Assembly (NCBI RefSeq): GCF_002072955.1
Contig: NZ_LPUF01000001.1
Coordinates: 1,758,896-1,822,895, forward strand
Length of the DNA: 64,000 nt
Direction: 5' to 3'
Source of the DNA: Methyloprofundus sedimenti
GTDB lineage: Bacteria; Pseudomonadota; Gammaproteobacteria; Methylococcales; Methylomonadaceae
Translations under genes and position numbers: made by a program
The notes under the pieces: generated by a model
What the model was told of the DNA's origin: nothing
The model's input: the letters and a program-made list of their open reading frames with translations, nothing else
Database searches by the model: none
Part shown: piece by piece, positions 20,401 through 29,012 of the stretch
Position numbering within the stretch: position 1 is the first letter of the stretch
Layout: each line of letters begins with the position of its first letter

Positions 20401-21438
20401 ATGAATATTCTTTTTTTGATGTACCCGTGGGAGAGAGTTGACCCGGAAACTGATTCCACAATTCGTATGATTCATGAATGTGTCTCACGTGGACATACTG
20501 TTGCATTAGCGACAGTACATAATCTGACGATGCGCGAATCCACAGCGATGGCTTTTTGTAATGTTTTTATTAGAGAGAGCGTGGTTCCCTCAAAAATTAC
20601 TACATTCTATAAAAATACTCGTTTTCGTAAGGTTAAACTGCCATTAGGCGGCTTTGATGCGATTATTATGCGCTCTAATCCGCCACTTAATGTCACGGCA
20701 TTGAACTTTTTAGATTCTGTACGTGACGATGTGTTTATTATGAATGATATCGATGGTTTAAGGATTGCAAATAATAAATTGTATACCTCTTCATTTGATG
20801 ATCCTGAAAATAAGTATATTCCGAAAACTTATGTGTCTAAAACACCTGACTATCTTGAGTCAGTATTGCGTGATTCAGCAACCGATAAGATGATCATGAA
20901 ACCCCTTGATGGTTACGGAGGACATGGTGTTATTATGGTTGAGAAAAAGGCACAGGCAAGTTTTCGTTCACTTCTGGACTTTTATATTAATACCACTAAA
21001 GAAGGGAATTACGTTATTCTTCAAGAGTATGTCGAAGGTGCAGAACTGGGTGATGTGCGTATTCTAATGCTCAATGGCCAGGTGCTTGGTGCCATGAAAC
21101 GCATTCCTGCTGTGGGTGATGTGCGTTCTAATGTCCATGCAGGAGGCAGTGTAGTTAAGCATGTGTTAACAAAAACAGAAAAAGATCTTTGTGATCTGAT
21201 TGGTCCTAAGTTGGTGCGGGATGGCTTGTACTTTGTTGGTATTGATGTGATCGGTGGGAAATTAATTGAAGTCAATGTCTTAAGTCCCGGCGGAATTATG
21301 CGTATTAATAAGCTGAATCGCGTTAAATTACAGACTAAAGTTATTGATTTTGTCGAGCTTGTGGTGAAGACTAAAAACAGTAGACAGTATGTTCAAGCCC
21401 GTAAAACTGAATTTTCAACGGCGATTGATAATGTATAA
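20401..21438 (+). CDS. ATP-grasp ligase, glutathione synthetase/RimK-like
   Basis: A 345-residue ATP-grasp protein. The N-terminal pre-ATP-grasp region (MNILFLMYPWERVDPETDST) is followed by ATP-grasp marks: MIMKPLDGYGGHGVIMVEK (residues 166-184), ILQEYVEGAELGDVRILMLN, GGSVVKHVLTKTEKDL and GIDVIGGKLIEVNVLSPGG, with the Glu-x-Asn metal ligands. The fold matches prokaryotic glutathione synthetase, which joins a carboxylate to an amine using ATP. The true GshA partner is 40 kb away. Here the gene overlaps a putative amidohydrolase/metallopeptidase by 8 bases, so it may ligate or modify a different peptide. Related gene pairs are common in proteobacteria. Confidence 0.85.
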   Translation: MNILFLMYPWERVDPETDSTIRMIHECVSRGHTVALATVHNLTMRESTAMAFCNVFIRESVVPSKITTFYKNTRFRKVKLPLGGFDAIIMRSNPPLNVTALNFLDSVRDDVFIMNDIDGLRIANNKLYTSSFDDPENKYIPKTYVSKTPDYLESVLRDSATDKMIMKPLDGYGGHGVIMVEKKAQASFRSLLDFYINTTKEGNYVILQEYVEGAELGDVRILMLNGQVLGAMKRIPAVGDVRSNVHAGGSVVKHVLTKTEKDLCDLIGPKLVRDGLYFVGIDVIGGKLIEVNVLSPGGIMRINKLNRVKLQTKVIDFVELVVKTKNSRQYVQARKTEFSTAIDNV

Positions 21439-23428
21439 ACTAACGGAAGCGGCTTGTCTTAAAGCCATAAAAAAAGGCGAATTGTTTCATGCGCAGGTTG
21501 ATGATGCGTTTGAAATCAAGATTGAAGATTATGGCTTCTTTGTATGTACTGCAATTCATAATGGTCATAATCTAAGAGATGATCTAGCCGAAAAGTGCAG
21601 GCTTGTTTCAGATGAGAGACTGTATGAAGAAGATCCTTATACCGGCGACATGATTGCTTCTATGCCGATTACTTTAATTGGCCTGGATTCCCGTTATGAA
21701 TATGATCTGAATCGTCCACCTGAAACGTGTGTTTATGATGAAGCCTGGGGTAAACAGATCTGGACTAAGCCACTTACTAAACAGCAACACCAAACGAGCT
21801 TGGATAAGCATGCGCTGTTTTATCGCTTGTTAGGTGCGATTATCAAGAAAGTGGAAGCTTTGCATGGTAATTGCCTGGTCTATGATCTGCATTCTTATAA
21901 CTATGTAAGAATGCAGACAGAACAAACGCCGCCGACCTTTAATATTGGTACAGAACAACTGGATAGTGAACGTTGGGAGCGTGTAATTACGCATTGGAAT
22001 AAAACTTTAGCAGTGATCGATTTGCCGAATATCCAGACGCGTTCGGCAATAAATGAGGTTTTTTTCGGTAGGGGCTATTTAGCAACTTTCGTTAAGCAAA
22101 AATTTAAAAAGACACTGGTTTTACCGACTGAAGTGAAAAAAGTGTTTATGGATGAGTTATCAGGCGAAGTTTATCCATTGGTGCTTGATAGTTTAAAAGA
22201 AGCATTAAAAGAGATAATTTTGTCTAATGCTTTGTATTTTTCCAAGCAGCATAAACCCAAAGTACGCAGTAATAAAACCAAATTACTGTCATCCCAAATT
22301 GATCCAGCGGTTTTGAAACTGGATAAAAAACTGTACCAACTCGCAACAGGAATTGAAACCTTAAGTTATATTAATCCTAAGAATTTGGTGAGTGAAAAGA
22401 AGCAGTTTTTTGCTAAAAATTATAATTACACACCTGCGTTTACTTATCGACAGTTGGAAATTGATCCTTTTGAGTTTAGGGAAAAACTATACCGTTTACC
22501 TCAAGATGATATTGCTGATATTTCTATTCAGCAGATGTATCGGGATGTGATTGACTCATATGCGACCAAAATTGATTTATTAACCACCATTGGTACAGAT
22601 AAATTTATGTATAACTCTTTACGCTACTACGGTGAGCCGAGCGAAGAAGATATACAGATGGCAAATTTCCTGTTATTTGCCAAGCCTTATGAAGAAACCC
22701 TAGAGCGTAATATAGATGCTAAAGCGGCAAAGCAGCATTTTTTAGAGGCGTTGAAAGTATACAATATTCAGTGTAAAGTTGAGATAACCGATAAGATTAT
22801 CGCTTCGGCGATGGTAGATAACGCTAAAAAAATTATTTTCATCAACAAGTCGACGAAAATGAACCATGTAGAGATCGATGCTTTGATTCATCATGAGTTA
22901 GGTGTACACATGGTCACGACGTTTAACTCCGATTTGCAGCAGCTTAAAATCTTTAAGGTGGGTTTGCCAGGTAACACTCATACACAGGAAGGTTTGGCTA
23001 TTTTATCCGAGTATATGACCGGCAATATGAATTTGCCTCGCCTGAAAACTCTCGCTCTACGCGTAATCGCAGTAAATATGATGGTAAAAAAGCATGATTT
23101 CAGTCATACCTTTAATACTTTAGTCAATGAATATGGCAGTAATGTGGATGATGCGTTTCGTTTAACGGCTCGTGTTTATCGTGGCGGTGGATTTACCAAA
23201 GATTTCTTGTATTTAAGGGGAGTTAAAGATGCGCTTAAAGCTTATGAGCAGGGTTCATTAGAGGGGCTTTATGTGGGTAAAACAGGTTTTGCTTATCTAA
23301 AAATAATCAATGAAATGATGGCGCGCGGTATGGTGGACAAGCCAACTTATTTACCCATGTATTTGCAGAAAAATATGCATATTAAAGCGAACCCCATATT
23401 AGATTATGTAATGCATTCTGCTGAATAA
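21431..23428 (+). CDS. N-formylglutamate amidohydrolase-like / DUF1704 (QEGLA) metallopeptidase fusion
   Basis: A 665-residue two-domain protein. Residues 1-240 or so resemble N-formylglutamate amidohydrolases (TAIHNGHNLRDDL, EEDPYTGDM, SRYEYDLNR, LVYDLHSYNY). The rest matches the family annotated as 'flavohemoglobin expression-modulating QEGLA motif protein' (DUF1704). That part contains IHHELGVHMVT, an HExxxH zinc-binding arrangement, followed by THTQEGLAILSEYM, whose Glu is a likely third ligand. Eukaryotic relatives of DUF1704 are tubulin tyrosine carboxypeptidases (MATCAP/TMCP) with equivalent HEIGTH and EEGLA motifs. A peptidase function is therefore plausible. ATG 21431 overlaps the upstream gene; an earlier start at 21389 is possible. 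Confidence 0.82.
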   Translation: MYKLTEAACLKAIKKGELFHAQVDDAFEIKIEDYGFFVCTAIHNGHNLRDDLAEKCRLVSDERLYEEDPYTGDMIASMPITLIGLDSRYEYDLNRPPETCVYDEAWGKQIWTKPLTKQQHQTSLDKHALFYRLLGAIIKKVEALHGNCLVYDLHSYNYVRMQTEQTPPTFNIGTEQLDSERWERVITHWNKTLAVIDLPNIQTRSAINEVFFGRGYLATFVKQKFKKTLVLPTEVKKVFMDELSGEVYPLVLDSLKEALKEIILSNALYFSKQHKPKVRSNKTKLLSSQIDPAVLKLDKKLYQLATGIETLSYINPKNLVSEKKQFFAKNYNYTPAFTYRQLEIDPFEFREKLYRLPQDDIADISIQQMYRDVIDSYATKIDLLTTIGTDKFMYNSLRYYGEPSEEDIQMANFLLFAKPYEETLERNIDAKAAKQHFLEALKVYNIQCKVEITDKIIASAMVDNAKKIIFINKSTKMNHVEIDALIHHELGVHMVTTFNSDLQQLKIFKVGLPGNTHTQEGLAILSEYMTGNMNLPRLKTLALRVIAVNMMVKKHDFSHTFNTLVNEYGSNVDDAFRLTARVYRGGGFTKDFLYLRGVKDALKAYEQGSLEGLYVGKTGFAYLKIINEMMARGMVDKPTYLPMYLQKNMHIKANPILDYVMHSAE

Positions 23429-23446
23429 AAATCGTCAATTCTTCCA

Positions 23447-24052
23447 ATGTGTGAGAGACCTGCTAAAACTGTACAACGTCGCCTGGCTTATGTTGCCCGT
23501 AATGCACAACAGGACAAAGAGCGATTAAGTCGGGTAATATCTGATAAAGTACTTGCATTAAACGAGTATCAACAGGCAAAGACTGTCTTATGGTATTTAC
23601 ATTGCCGCTCTGAAGTACATACCTATAATACAGTCCTAACCGAGTTGTTAAACCGGGATAAACAAATTGTTATTCCCTATTGTACAAAAGATACGCAGGG
23701 AAATAATCAACTAGGCTTATGGCATTTAGAAGATATATCCGAGTTGAGTGCAGGCACCTGGGGCATATTAGAACCGCCAAAGGAGCGCTGGGGAGAACCC
23801 GGAAAAGAAATCGCAATTGAGCAAATAGATGTAGCTATTGTGCCGGGTGTCGCATTTGATGCGCAGGGCGGCCGACTAGGCAATGGGGCAGGGTATTATG
23901 ATCGTTTGTTTGCATGTCTGGCAGCAAAAAGTAAATTAATTGGTATTTGTTTTGATAGTCAGATTTTCGAGCAAATCCTAATGCAGGAATATGATGTTTA
24001 TATGCATACTGTGATTACTGAAACTCACATTTATAAGTGTGGAGACCGGTAA
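23447..24052 (+). CDS. 5-formyltetrahydrofolate cyclo-ligase
   Basis: A 201-residue enzyme that converts 5-formyl-THF to 5,10-methenyl-THF using ATP. Key marks are the basic N terminus RRLAYVARNAQQDKERLS, VLWYLHCRSEV, the phosphate-binding IVPGVAFDAQGGRLGNGAGYYDR near residues 133-155 and a final IGICFDSQ segment. The length is normal. It starts 18 bases after the fusion gene and is presumably in the same operon; a folate-recycling role fits a C1-metabolising host. No strong ribosome-binding site is visible. Confidence 0.93.
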   Translation: MCERPAKTVQRRLAYVARNAQQDKERLSRVISDKVLALNEYQQAKTVLWYLHCRSEVHTYNTVLTELLNRDKQIVIPYCTKDTQGNNQLGLWHLEDISELSAGTWGILEPPKERWGEPGKEIAIEQIDVAIVPGVAFDAQGGRLGNGAGYYDRLFACLAAKSKLIGICFDSQIFEQILMQEYDVYMHTVITETHIYKCGDR

Positions 24053-24169
24053 ATATCAGGCTCGAATTAGCTCTGAATATTCTTCCAGCACATTTTCATT
24101 GTCTGTGTTCCCCGATTGGTATGAGGAAAGATGTCACCCATTGATCTTTATCGTACCCGTTTCATCCGT
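24053..24169. other. short gap before ion-channel relic
   Basis: This and the stretch 24363-24639 surround a degraded channel gene. I see no intact gene in them. The second part should contain the gadB promoter. Confidence 0.4.
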
Positions 24170-24362
24170 CTGACTATTATTTTCCAGATGTGGTATTTCA
24201 GTATGATTACCCTAACCACATTGGGTTAGAGTGATATTGTCCCCGCAACCATATTAGCAAGAGCTTTTGTTGTACTGGAAGCTCATTATGGGGCAATTTT
24301 TTATTGCGGTATTGATTGCCAATCTGATAGGCAGGCGTATAGCTCAAGAAAATCCAAACTAA
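24170..24362 (+). pseudogene. degraded two-helix ion channel fragment
   Basis: Translating from 24194 gives YFSMITLTTLG, then a TAG stop at 24227 where Tyr of the K+ selectivity filter GYGD is expected, then SDIVPATILARAFVVLEA. A one-base frameshift near 24284 leads into IMGQFFIAVLIANLIGRRI and a TAA at 24360. This is the pore loop and last helix of an Ion_trans_2-type channel (usual form TLTTLGYGDI-P, then VLEAIxGQxYxAxLIA). The N-terminal part is not recognisable. One stop and one frameshift make it non-functional. Confidence 0.72.
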
Positions 24363-24639
24363 GCTGAAGTTTCCCAATGATTGAAATACTAACTATATGC
24401 TAAGTGTTATGCGATTATTCATTGGCGTTGGGTGTAATGGGACATAAAACTGAGATATGATATAGAACATTTGCAGGTCGACCTGGACAAACATTACTCC
24501 AACACAAAAGATAGTTCACTTGTTATCGGGGCGCCAAATAACTTAAGCCCCTGGATTTGCTGTGTAAGATGTCATCTGAAAAATCAAGTATGCCTGTGCC
24601 GGGCATGCAATAATTTAATTCATATTAGGAATAAAACCC

Positions 24640-26037
24640 ATGCATGAACAAAAAGTTAAAGACCTATCGGCTGAAGAATCGGTATTAACACCAACCTATG
24701 CTTCCAGAGAAATGACAGGAAGCATTCCTAAGCATACTATCCCGGAACAAAGTACTGCACCGGAAACAGTTTACAACCTGATTCATGATGAATTGATCAT
24801 GGACGGTAATTCACGGCAAAATCTGGCGACTTTCGTAACTACCTGGATGGAACCAGAAGCGATGAAACTGATGTCGGAATGCTTCGACAAAAATATGATT
24901 GACAAGGATGAATATCCGCAAACGGCTGAAATCGAAAGCCGCTGTATCAATATGTTAGCTAATTTGTGGAATTCGCCGGATTATGAAACGGCAACCGGCA
25001 CCTCTACAATAGGTTCCAGCGAAGCAGCAATGCTGGGCGGCATGGCGATGAAATGGAATTGGCGGGAGAAAATGAAAAAAGCGGGCAAATCCACTGACAA
25101 GCCTAATATAGTCATGGGTGCCAATACGCAAATCTGCTGGCATAAATTCTGTAAATACTGGGATATTGAAGCACGCGAAGTTAAAGCTGAAGGTAATCGC
25201 TTTACCCTTAATGCTGAAGAAGCCTTAAAACTGGTCGATGAAAATACTATCGGTGTCGTTGTCATTATGGGTAGCACTATGGATGGCAAGTATGAACCGG
25301 TCAAAGAGGTGGCTGAAGCGCTGGATCGTTATCAGCAACAAACCGGGATTGATATTCCGATCCATGTGGATGGTGCGAGCGGGGGATTTATTGCCCCGTT
25401 TATTCAGCCTGATCTGGAATGGGACTTTCGTGTGCCACGTGTCGTTTCGATCAATGCGTCCGGACACAAATACGGTCTTGTTTATCCGGGTGTCGGCTGG
25501 GCATTATGGCGCGATAAAAAGCACTTGCCTGAAGATTTAGTCTTTCATGTTACTTATCTGGGCGGTGATATGATTGATTTTTCAATCAATTTTTCACGGC
25601 CAGGCAATCAGGTAGTTGCTCAATATTATAACTTCCTGCGATTAGGTATGGATGGATATCAGCGTATCCAACAGGCTTGTCAGGATGTCGCACTGTATTT
25701 GTCCGGCGAAATTGCCAAGCTGGGTCCATTTGAATTGATTACTAATGGCAGTGATATTCCGGTATTTTGCTGGAAATTAAAAGATGATTTTGCGGATTCC
25801 TCCAATTTTACGCTGTTTGATATGGCTGATAAATTACGTGAGCGAGGCTGGTTAGTGCCTGCGTATCCGATGCCACCAAACCGTCAGGATCTTGTCGTGC
25901 AACGGGTCGTTGTGAAAGAAGGTTTTAGCCATGATATGGCTGATATGCTGCTGCAAGATATGCGTCGTGCTTTGGCTTGGTTTGAATCTCAACCTGGATT
26001 TATCGCTAAAAAAGAAGGTAGTCATTTCCATCATTAA
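24640..26037 (+). CDS. gadB: glutamate decarboxylase
   Basis: A 465-residue PLP-dependent decarboxylase that turns glutamate into GABA and CO2, consuming a proton. The PLP lysine lies in SINASGHKYGLVYPGVGW near residue 277, with HVDGASGGFIAPF upstream supplying the Asp that binds the pyridine nitrogen. The N terminus (TPTYASREMTGSIPKHTIPE) and the C-terminal HH match the Gad family. It sits in the cytosol and typically supports acid resistance. A membrane-protein gene follows after 6 bases, and pieces of both genes recur as relics at 28.5 kb. No GABA antiporter is visible. Confidence 0.95.
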   Translation: MHEQKVKDLSAEESVLTPTYASREMTGSIPKHTIPEQSTAPETVYNLIHDELIMDGNSRQNLATFVTTWMEPEAMKLMSECFDKNMIDKDEYPQTAEIESRCINMLANLWNSPDYETATGTSTIGSSEAAMLGGMAMKWNWREKMKKAGKSTDKPNIVMGANTQICWHKFCKYWDIEAREVKAEGNRFTLNAEEALKLVDENTIGVVVIMGSTMDGKYEPVKEVAEALDRYQQQTGIDIPIHVDGASGGFIAPFIQPDLEWDFRVPRVVSINASGHKYGLVYPGVGWALWRDKKHLPEDLVFHVTYLGGDMIDFSINFSRPGNQVVAQYYNFLRLGMDGYQRIQQACQDVALYLSGEIAKLGPFELITNGSDIPVFCWKLKDDFADSSNFTLFDMADKLRERGWLVPAYPMPPNRQDLVVQRVVVKEGFSHDMADMLLQDMRRALAWFESQPGFIAKKEGSHFHH

Positions 26038-26043
26038 GAGCTT

Positions 26044-26922
26044 ATGACAGATTCTCTTGTAAATCTTAGTTTTTCCGGCCTGGGTTATGTAACAAAAGCC
26101 GTTCATTTACTGGAAGGGGGAAGACAAAAAATCGTTACTTCGCGACGCCATCGCAAAGGACGTGGTGCATTACTTGTTACGCCTGAGGGTGTCCATGCGG
26201 TATCTCCTGGGTTTAAATATCCCTGGTTGCATATCTGGGCGCCGGCACGCTTAACATGGTGGGTTGCCGTGCTATTTATTATCGGGTCGGCCTTATTTAG
26301 TGTGGGAGGCTATGCGATTACCTTCCCGCAAGATATTCCTACATCACTGACAACGGGATTGACTGTAGACTGGGTATTTTTTATCGGTTCACTTTTTTTT
26401 ACCTCAGCTGCCTTTTGTCAGTTGCTGGAGTCGGTAAATGCTGGGGATAGTGAGGGCTTATATGCAGAGCAAAAGCTTCCGGATAGTTTTCAGTGGGTGG
26501 CCTGGCATCCACAACGCATTGGTTATATGGCGAGTCTAGTGCAATTGATTGGTACGGTGATGTTTAATTTTAATACCGGCAATGCCCTTATTAACGATTT
26601 GAATTGGATACAGCAGGATATTTTGATCTGGACGCCGAATATGATAGGTTGTATCTGTTTTTTGATTGCGAGTCGTTTGGCTTTTATGGAAATCTGTCAT
26701 GGTTATTGGGGGTGGCAGCCAGGAAATATTGAATGGTGGATTACCGTGCTAAATTTATTAGGTTCGGTGGGATTTATGATTTCTGCCTTATATAGCTTGG
26801 CAGTACCTGCTGGTGATACTTCGTCTACTTTTAGCTGGTTGTCCGCATTTTTTACTTTTCAGGGAGGCGTGTGTTTTTTTATTGGCAGTTATTTATTGCT
26901 TCCAGAAATGTTTTCTGAATAG
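26044..26922 (+). CDS. multi-pass membrane protein linked to gadB
   Basis: A 292-residue protein with about six membrane segments (near 75-95, 108-130, 155-180, 196-216, 230-250 and 260-285). Several helices repeat an F/I-x-G-S-x-L/F pattern (FIIGSALFSVGG, FFIGSLFFTSAAFC, LLGSVGFMISALY, FFIGSYLLL), which resembles YrhK-type membrane domains; I am not sure of the family. It lies 6 bases after gadB and is probably co-transcribed. It is not a recognisable GadC-type amino-acid antiporter. The gene's 3' half recurs in a decayed form at 28.7-28.9 kb. Confidence 0.75.
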   Translation: MTDSLVNLSFSGLGYVTKAVHLLEGGRQKIVTSRRHRKGRGALLVTPEGVHAVSPGFKYPWLHIWAPARLTWWVAVLFIIGSALFSVGGYAITFPQDIPTSLTTGLTVDWVFFIGSLFFTSAAFCQLLESVNAGDSEGLYAEQKLPDSFQWVAWHPQRIGYMASLVQLIGTVMFNFNTGNALINDLNWIQQDILIWTPNMIGCICFLIASRLAFMEICHGYWGWQPGNIEWWITVLNLLGSVGFMISALYSLAVPAGDTSSTFSWLSAFFTFQGGVCFFIGSYLLLPEMFSE

Positions 26923-26938
26923 GGTCTTATTTATTAGG

Positions 26939-28342
26939 GTGTCTGCAGGGCGCGCTTTTAGCACGTCAGGATTTACCGGGTACGCTAAAGGCGTGCCGAA
27001 GCTTCGCCCTGCAAACTCAGCGAAACTTTGTTTTAAAATTGGCATATGCTCTCTTTTGGTTGTTAGTTCCTGCGTTTTTGCTGACTATGAGATAGTAAAA
27101 GGAAAATATGGCAAACTGGCAGCCATTTTAAATATCAATACAGCGGCATTTGCAGAAGCAAATCCTTGGTTTGGGAAAGCTCAGGACAATATCGGGGATA
27201 CAGCAAATTTCTGGTGGGAATTTTCTACTGAAGCTGGGCTTAAAGCTTCAGTTAATTTTTTTGGAGATACTGAATTATATGGTGCATATAGTTTTATCTA
27301 TGCCCAGACTGTAGGGCATGATGCATCAGGGTTAAGTTTTGGATATGATAATCCTGGGTTTGGATATACCGAAAAAGCCTATGCCGGCTGGCGTTCAGGT
27401 ACGCTTTTCCCTACTCTGGGTAAGAATGCTATCGATATTTCTGGTGGTCGACAGAACTATCAAATTGGTAGCGGTTTCTTAATCTATACTGGTGCAACTA
27501 ATGGCGGCATAGAAGGTGCCTATTGGATCGGTCCGCGTACAGCATTCAAAGAAACGGTGATAGGCCGTATTAATTCAGGCCCGACTAAAATTGAGGTATT
27601 TCATCTTGTATTTGACGCAGCTAAGGAATTTAACGAAGCCGGTAGTACCAATGGCGTTAACCTGGAATTTACGCTGACTAGCAAAAATACTTTCGGCTTT
27701 ACTTATTTACATATCTATAATACCGATAATAAAATTATTGACGGGCTTGATGTCTTCGATGGCAGAGTCGATATTACACCGCTACCGTTTTGGCCCCAGT
27801 TCACATTAAATGCTGAGTATGCCTTTGAACAAAAGGGTAGTGAATTTCAGTCTAATGGTGGATTTGCCAAAATCAGTTACGAATTTAAAAATACGCGCTG
27901 GACACCTACTGTGAGTTTTCGTTTTGCAGGCTTACAGGGCGATAATCCAGATACTGTCCGGGATGAAGGGTTTACGCCTTTAACCTACGGCATGAGTGAG
28001 TGGGGAACCTGGTTTCAAGGGGAAATTATTGGTGAATATGTGCTGGCAAATAGTAATTTATTCAGTTATTTAGTTAGCTTAAGTGCTAAACCGACTAAAA
28101 CACTGGGCATGCATTTATTTTATTATCATTTCAATATTGATCAGTCAGAGTCTTTAGCTGACAATGTAACAGCACATAATTTTGCCGATGAAGTGGATTT
28201 GATAGCTGACTGGCAAGTACTTGATAGTTTATCGCTCAGTGCTGTACTAGCTATGGCAATACCGGGAGAGGCTGCAAGACAATATACAGGTGGTGGACAG
28301 ACCTGGTTTCATTCTATGCTGTATGCGTCATGGAGTTTATAG
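26939..28342 (+). CDS. outer-membrane beta-barrel protein (alginate-export/porin-like)
   Basis: The mature part, from about 27075 on (DYEIVKGKYGKLAAILNINT), is a roughly 420-residue protein rich in alternating hydrophobic strands with many Gly/Tyr/Trp and a final SMLYASWSL. It ends in a hydrophobic residue rather than the usual Phe/Trp. It resembles AlgE-like outer-membrane channels; that is a family-level guess. A signal-peptide core (ICSLLVVSSCVFA) is visible just before it, but no ATG precedes it in frame. The only candidates are a GTG at 26939, which would run through the palindromic repeat at 26944-27013, or rare codons. The native start may have been lost to the repeat. Confidence 0.65.
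   Translation: MSAGRAFSTSGFTGYAKGVPKLRPANSAKLCFKIGICSLLVVSSCVFADYEIVKGKYGKLAAILNINTAAFAEANPWFGKAQDNIGDTANFWWEFSTEAGLKASVNFFGDTELYGAYSFIYAQTVGHDASGLSFGYDNPGFGYTEKAYAGWRSGTLFPTLGKNAIDISGGRQNYQIGSGFLIYTGATNGGIEGAYWIGPRTAFKETVIGRINSGPTKIEVFHLVFDAAKEFNEAGSTNGVNLEFTLTSKNTFGFTYLHIYNTDNKIIDGLDVFDGRVDITPLPFWPQFTLNAEYAFEQKGSEFQSNGGFAKISYEFKNTRWTPTVSFRFAGLQGDNPDTVRDEGFTPLTYGMSEWGTWFQGEIIGEYVLANSNLFSYLVSLSAKPTKTLGMHLFYYHFNIDQSESLADNVTAHNFADEVDLIADWQVLDSLSLSAVLAMAIPGEAARQYTGGGQTWFHSMLYASWSL
26944..27013. repeat. small palindromic element at the 5' end of the porin gene
   Basis: TGCAGGGCG at 26944-26952 and CGCCCTGCA at 27005-27013 are perfect inverted ends, with an inner pair GCTTTTAGC/GCTAAAGGC. The 70-base unit looks like a non-autonomous palindromic repeat. 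It lies exactly where the start codon and signal peptide of the downstream beta-barrel gene should be and reads through in frame. Confidence 0.55.
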
Positions 28343-28489
28343 GTAAAACTAAGCAAAGATTATGGCTGTGGACTGTGGCTTTCGTCCACTAAAGTGGCTA
28401 AAGCTACTGTTCGTTCAGTTTATAATATCTGAAATATCATTATAATTAAGGAAGAAAACTTGAGTATCTTTTAAAGTCTTGACCAACAA

Positions 28490-28573
28490 AGTCTGAAAAA
28501 ATTTAACTGCTGATTCTATCAACCTTACGTTGTTTGATATGGCTGATAAATTACGTGAGCGCGGTCGGTTAGG
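28490..28573 (+). pseudogene. relic of a second gadB
   Basis: The stretch around 28508-28573 matches gadB near 25797-25860: both contain TGTTTGATATGGCTGATAAA followed by TTACGTGAGCG. A few substitutions and loss of the surrounding reading frame show it is a fossil. The order decarboxylase then membrane protein is kept in the neighbouring relic, which points to decay of a duplicated two-gene unit. Confidence 0.7.
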
Positions 28574-28600
28574 AACATGCACGAAATAATATGAGCAACT

Positions 28601-28681
28601 TGTAGGATGGGCAAAGGTCTTTTGCGTGCCCATCTTTATATAGTAGCTTGATGGGCACGCTATTGCTTTGCCCATCCTACA
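28601..28681. repeat. 81-bp palindromic repeat
   Basis: TGTAGGATGGGCAAAG at 28601-28616 is perfectly inverted as CTTTGCCCATCCTACA at 28666-28681. An inner pair GCGTGCCCATC/GATGGGCACGC forms a second stem. The structure is that of a small non-autonomous palindromic element. It lies between the two relics of the duplicated gadB unit. Confidence 0.7.
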
Positions 28682-28689
28682 GATTTTCA

Positions 28690-28862
28690 TGTAATGGAAA
28701 TATAAGTTTTTCCGGCACGGCTTATGGGAGGGCAGCTAGCTCTAATATTGAATGATGGATTAGCGTATTGAATTTACCGGGTTCGGTGAGATTTATAATG
28801 TCTACCTTGTACAATGTAGCATTGCCATCAGGAAAAAATTCTACCTATGGCATTGCACCCCA
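28690..28862 (+). pseudogene. relic of a second gadB-linked membrane-protein gene
   Basis: AATATTGAATGATGGATTAG near 28746 corresponds to AATATTGAATGGTGGATTAC near 26725. The following ~80 bases (GGTTCGGTGAGATTTATAAT versus GGTTCGGTGGGATTTATGAT, then a Tyr/Ala-rich segment) also align. Stops and indels break the frame. It is the 3' part of the gene found intact at 26044-26922. Confidence 0.68.
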
Positions 28863-29012
28863 GGCTTTATAAATATTGCACTTCCAAAATATTCATATTA
28901 AACCCCGTGTAGCCCGGATTAGCTTTTTGTCCATCGCTAGAGAATTTAACCTGACCTGACCTTGATGCTCATTAAAATTGAGTAAGCGAAACTTTATCCA
29001 TTAGAGGCTATT

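Larger units (their letters stand above)
28343..29012. other. gene-free region of relic sequence
   Basis: No intact gene. It holds a short relic of gadB (28490-28573), an 81-bp palindromic repeat (28601-28681) and a relic of the gadB-linked membrane-protein gene (28690-28862), each listed separately. The last 150 bases before the K+ channel gene show nothing clear. Confidence 0.6.

Noticed and set aside
20401-21438. Calling this the second glutathione pathway gene gshB outright
   Set aside because: The fold is right, but gene context (coupled to the amidohydrolase/metallopeptidase fusion, far from gshA) suggests another substrate, so I left the symbol empty.
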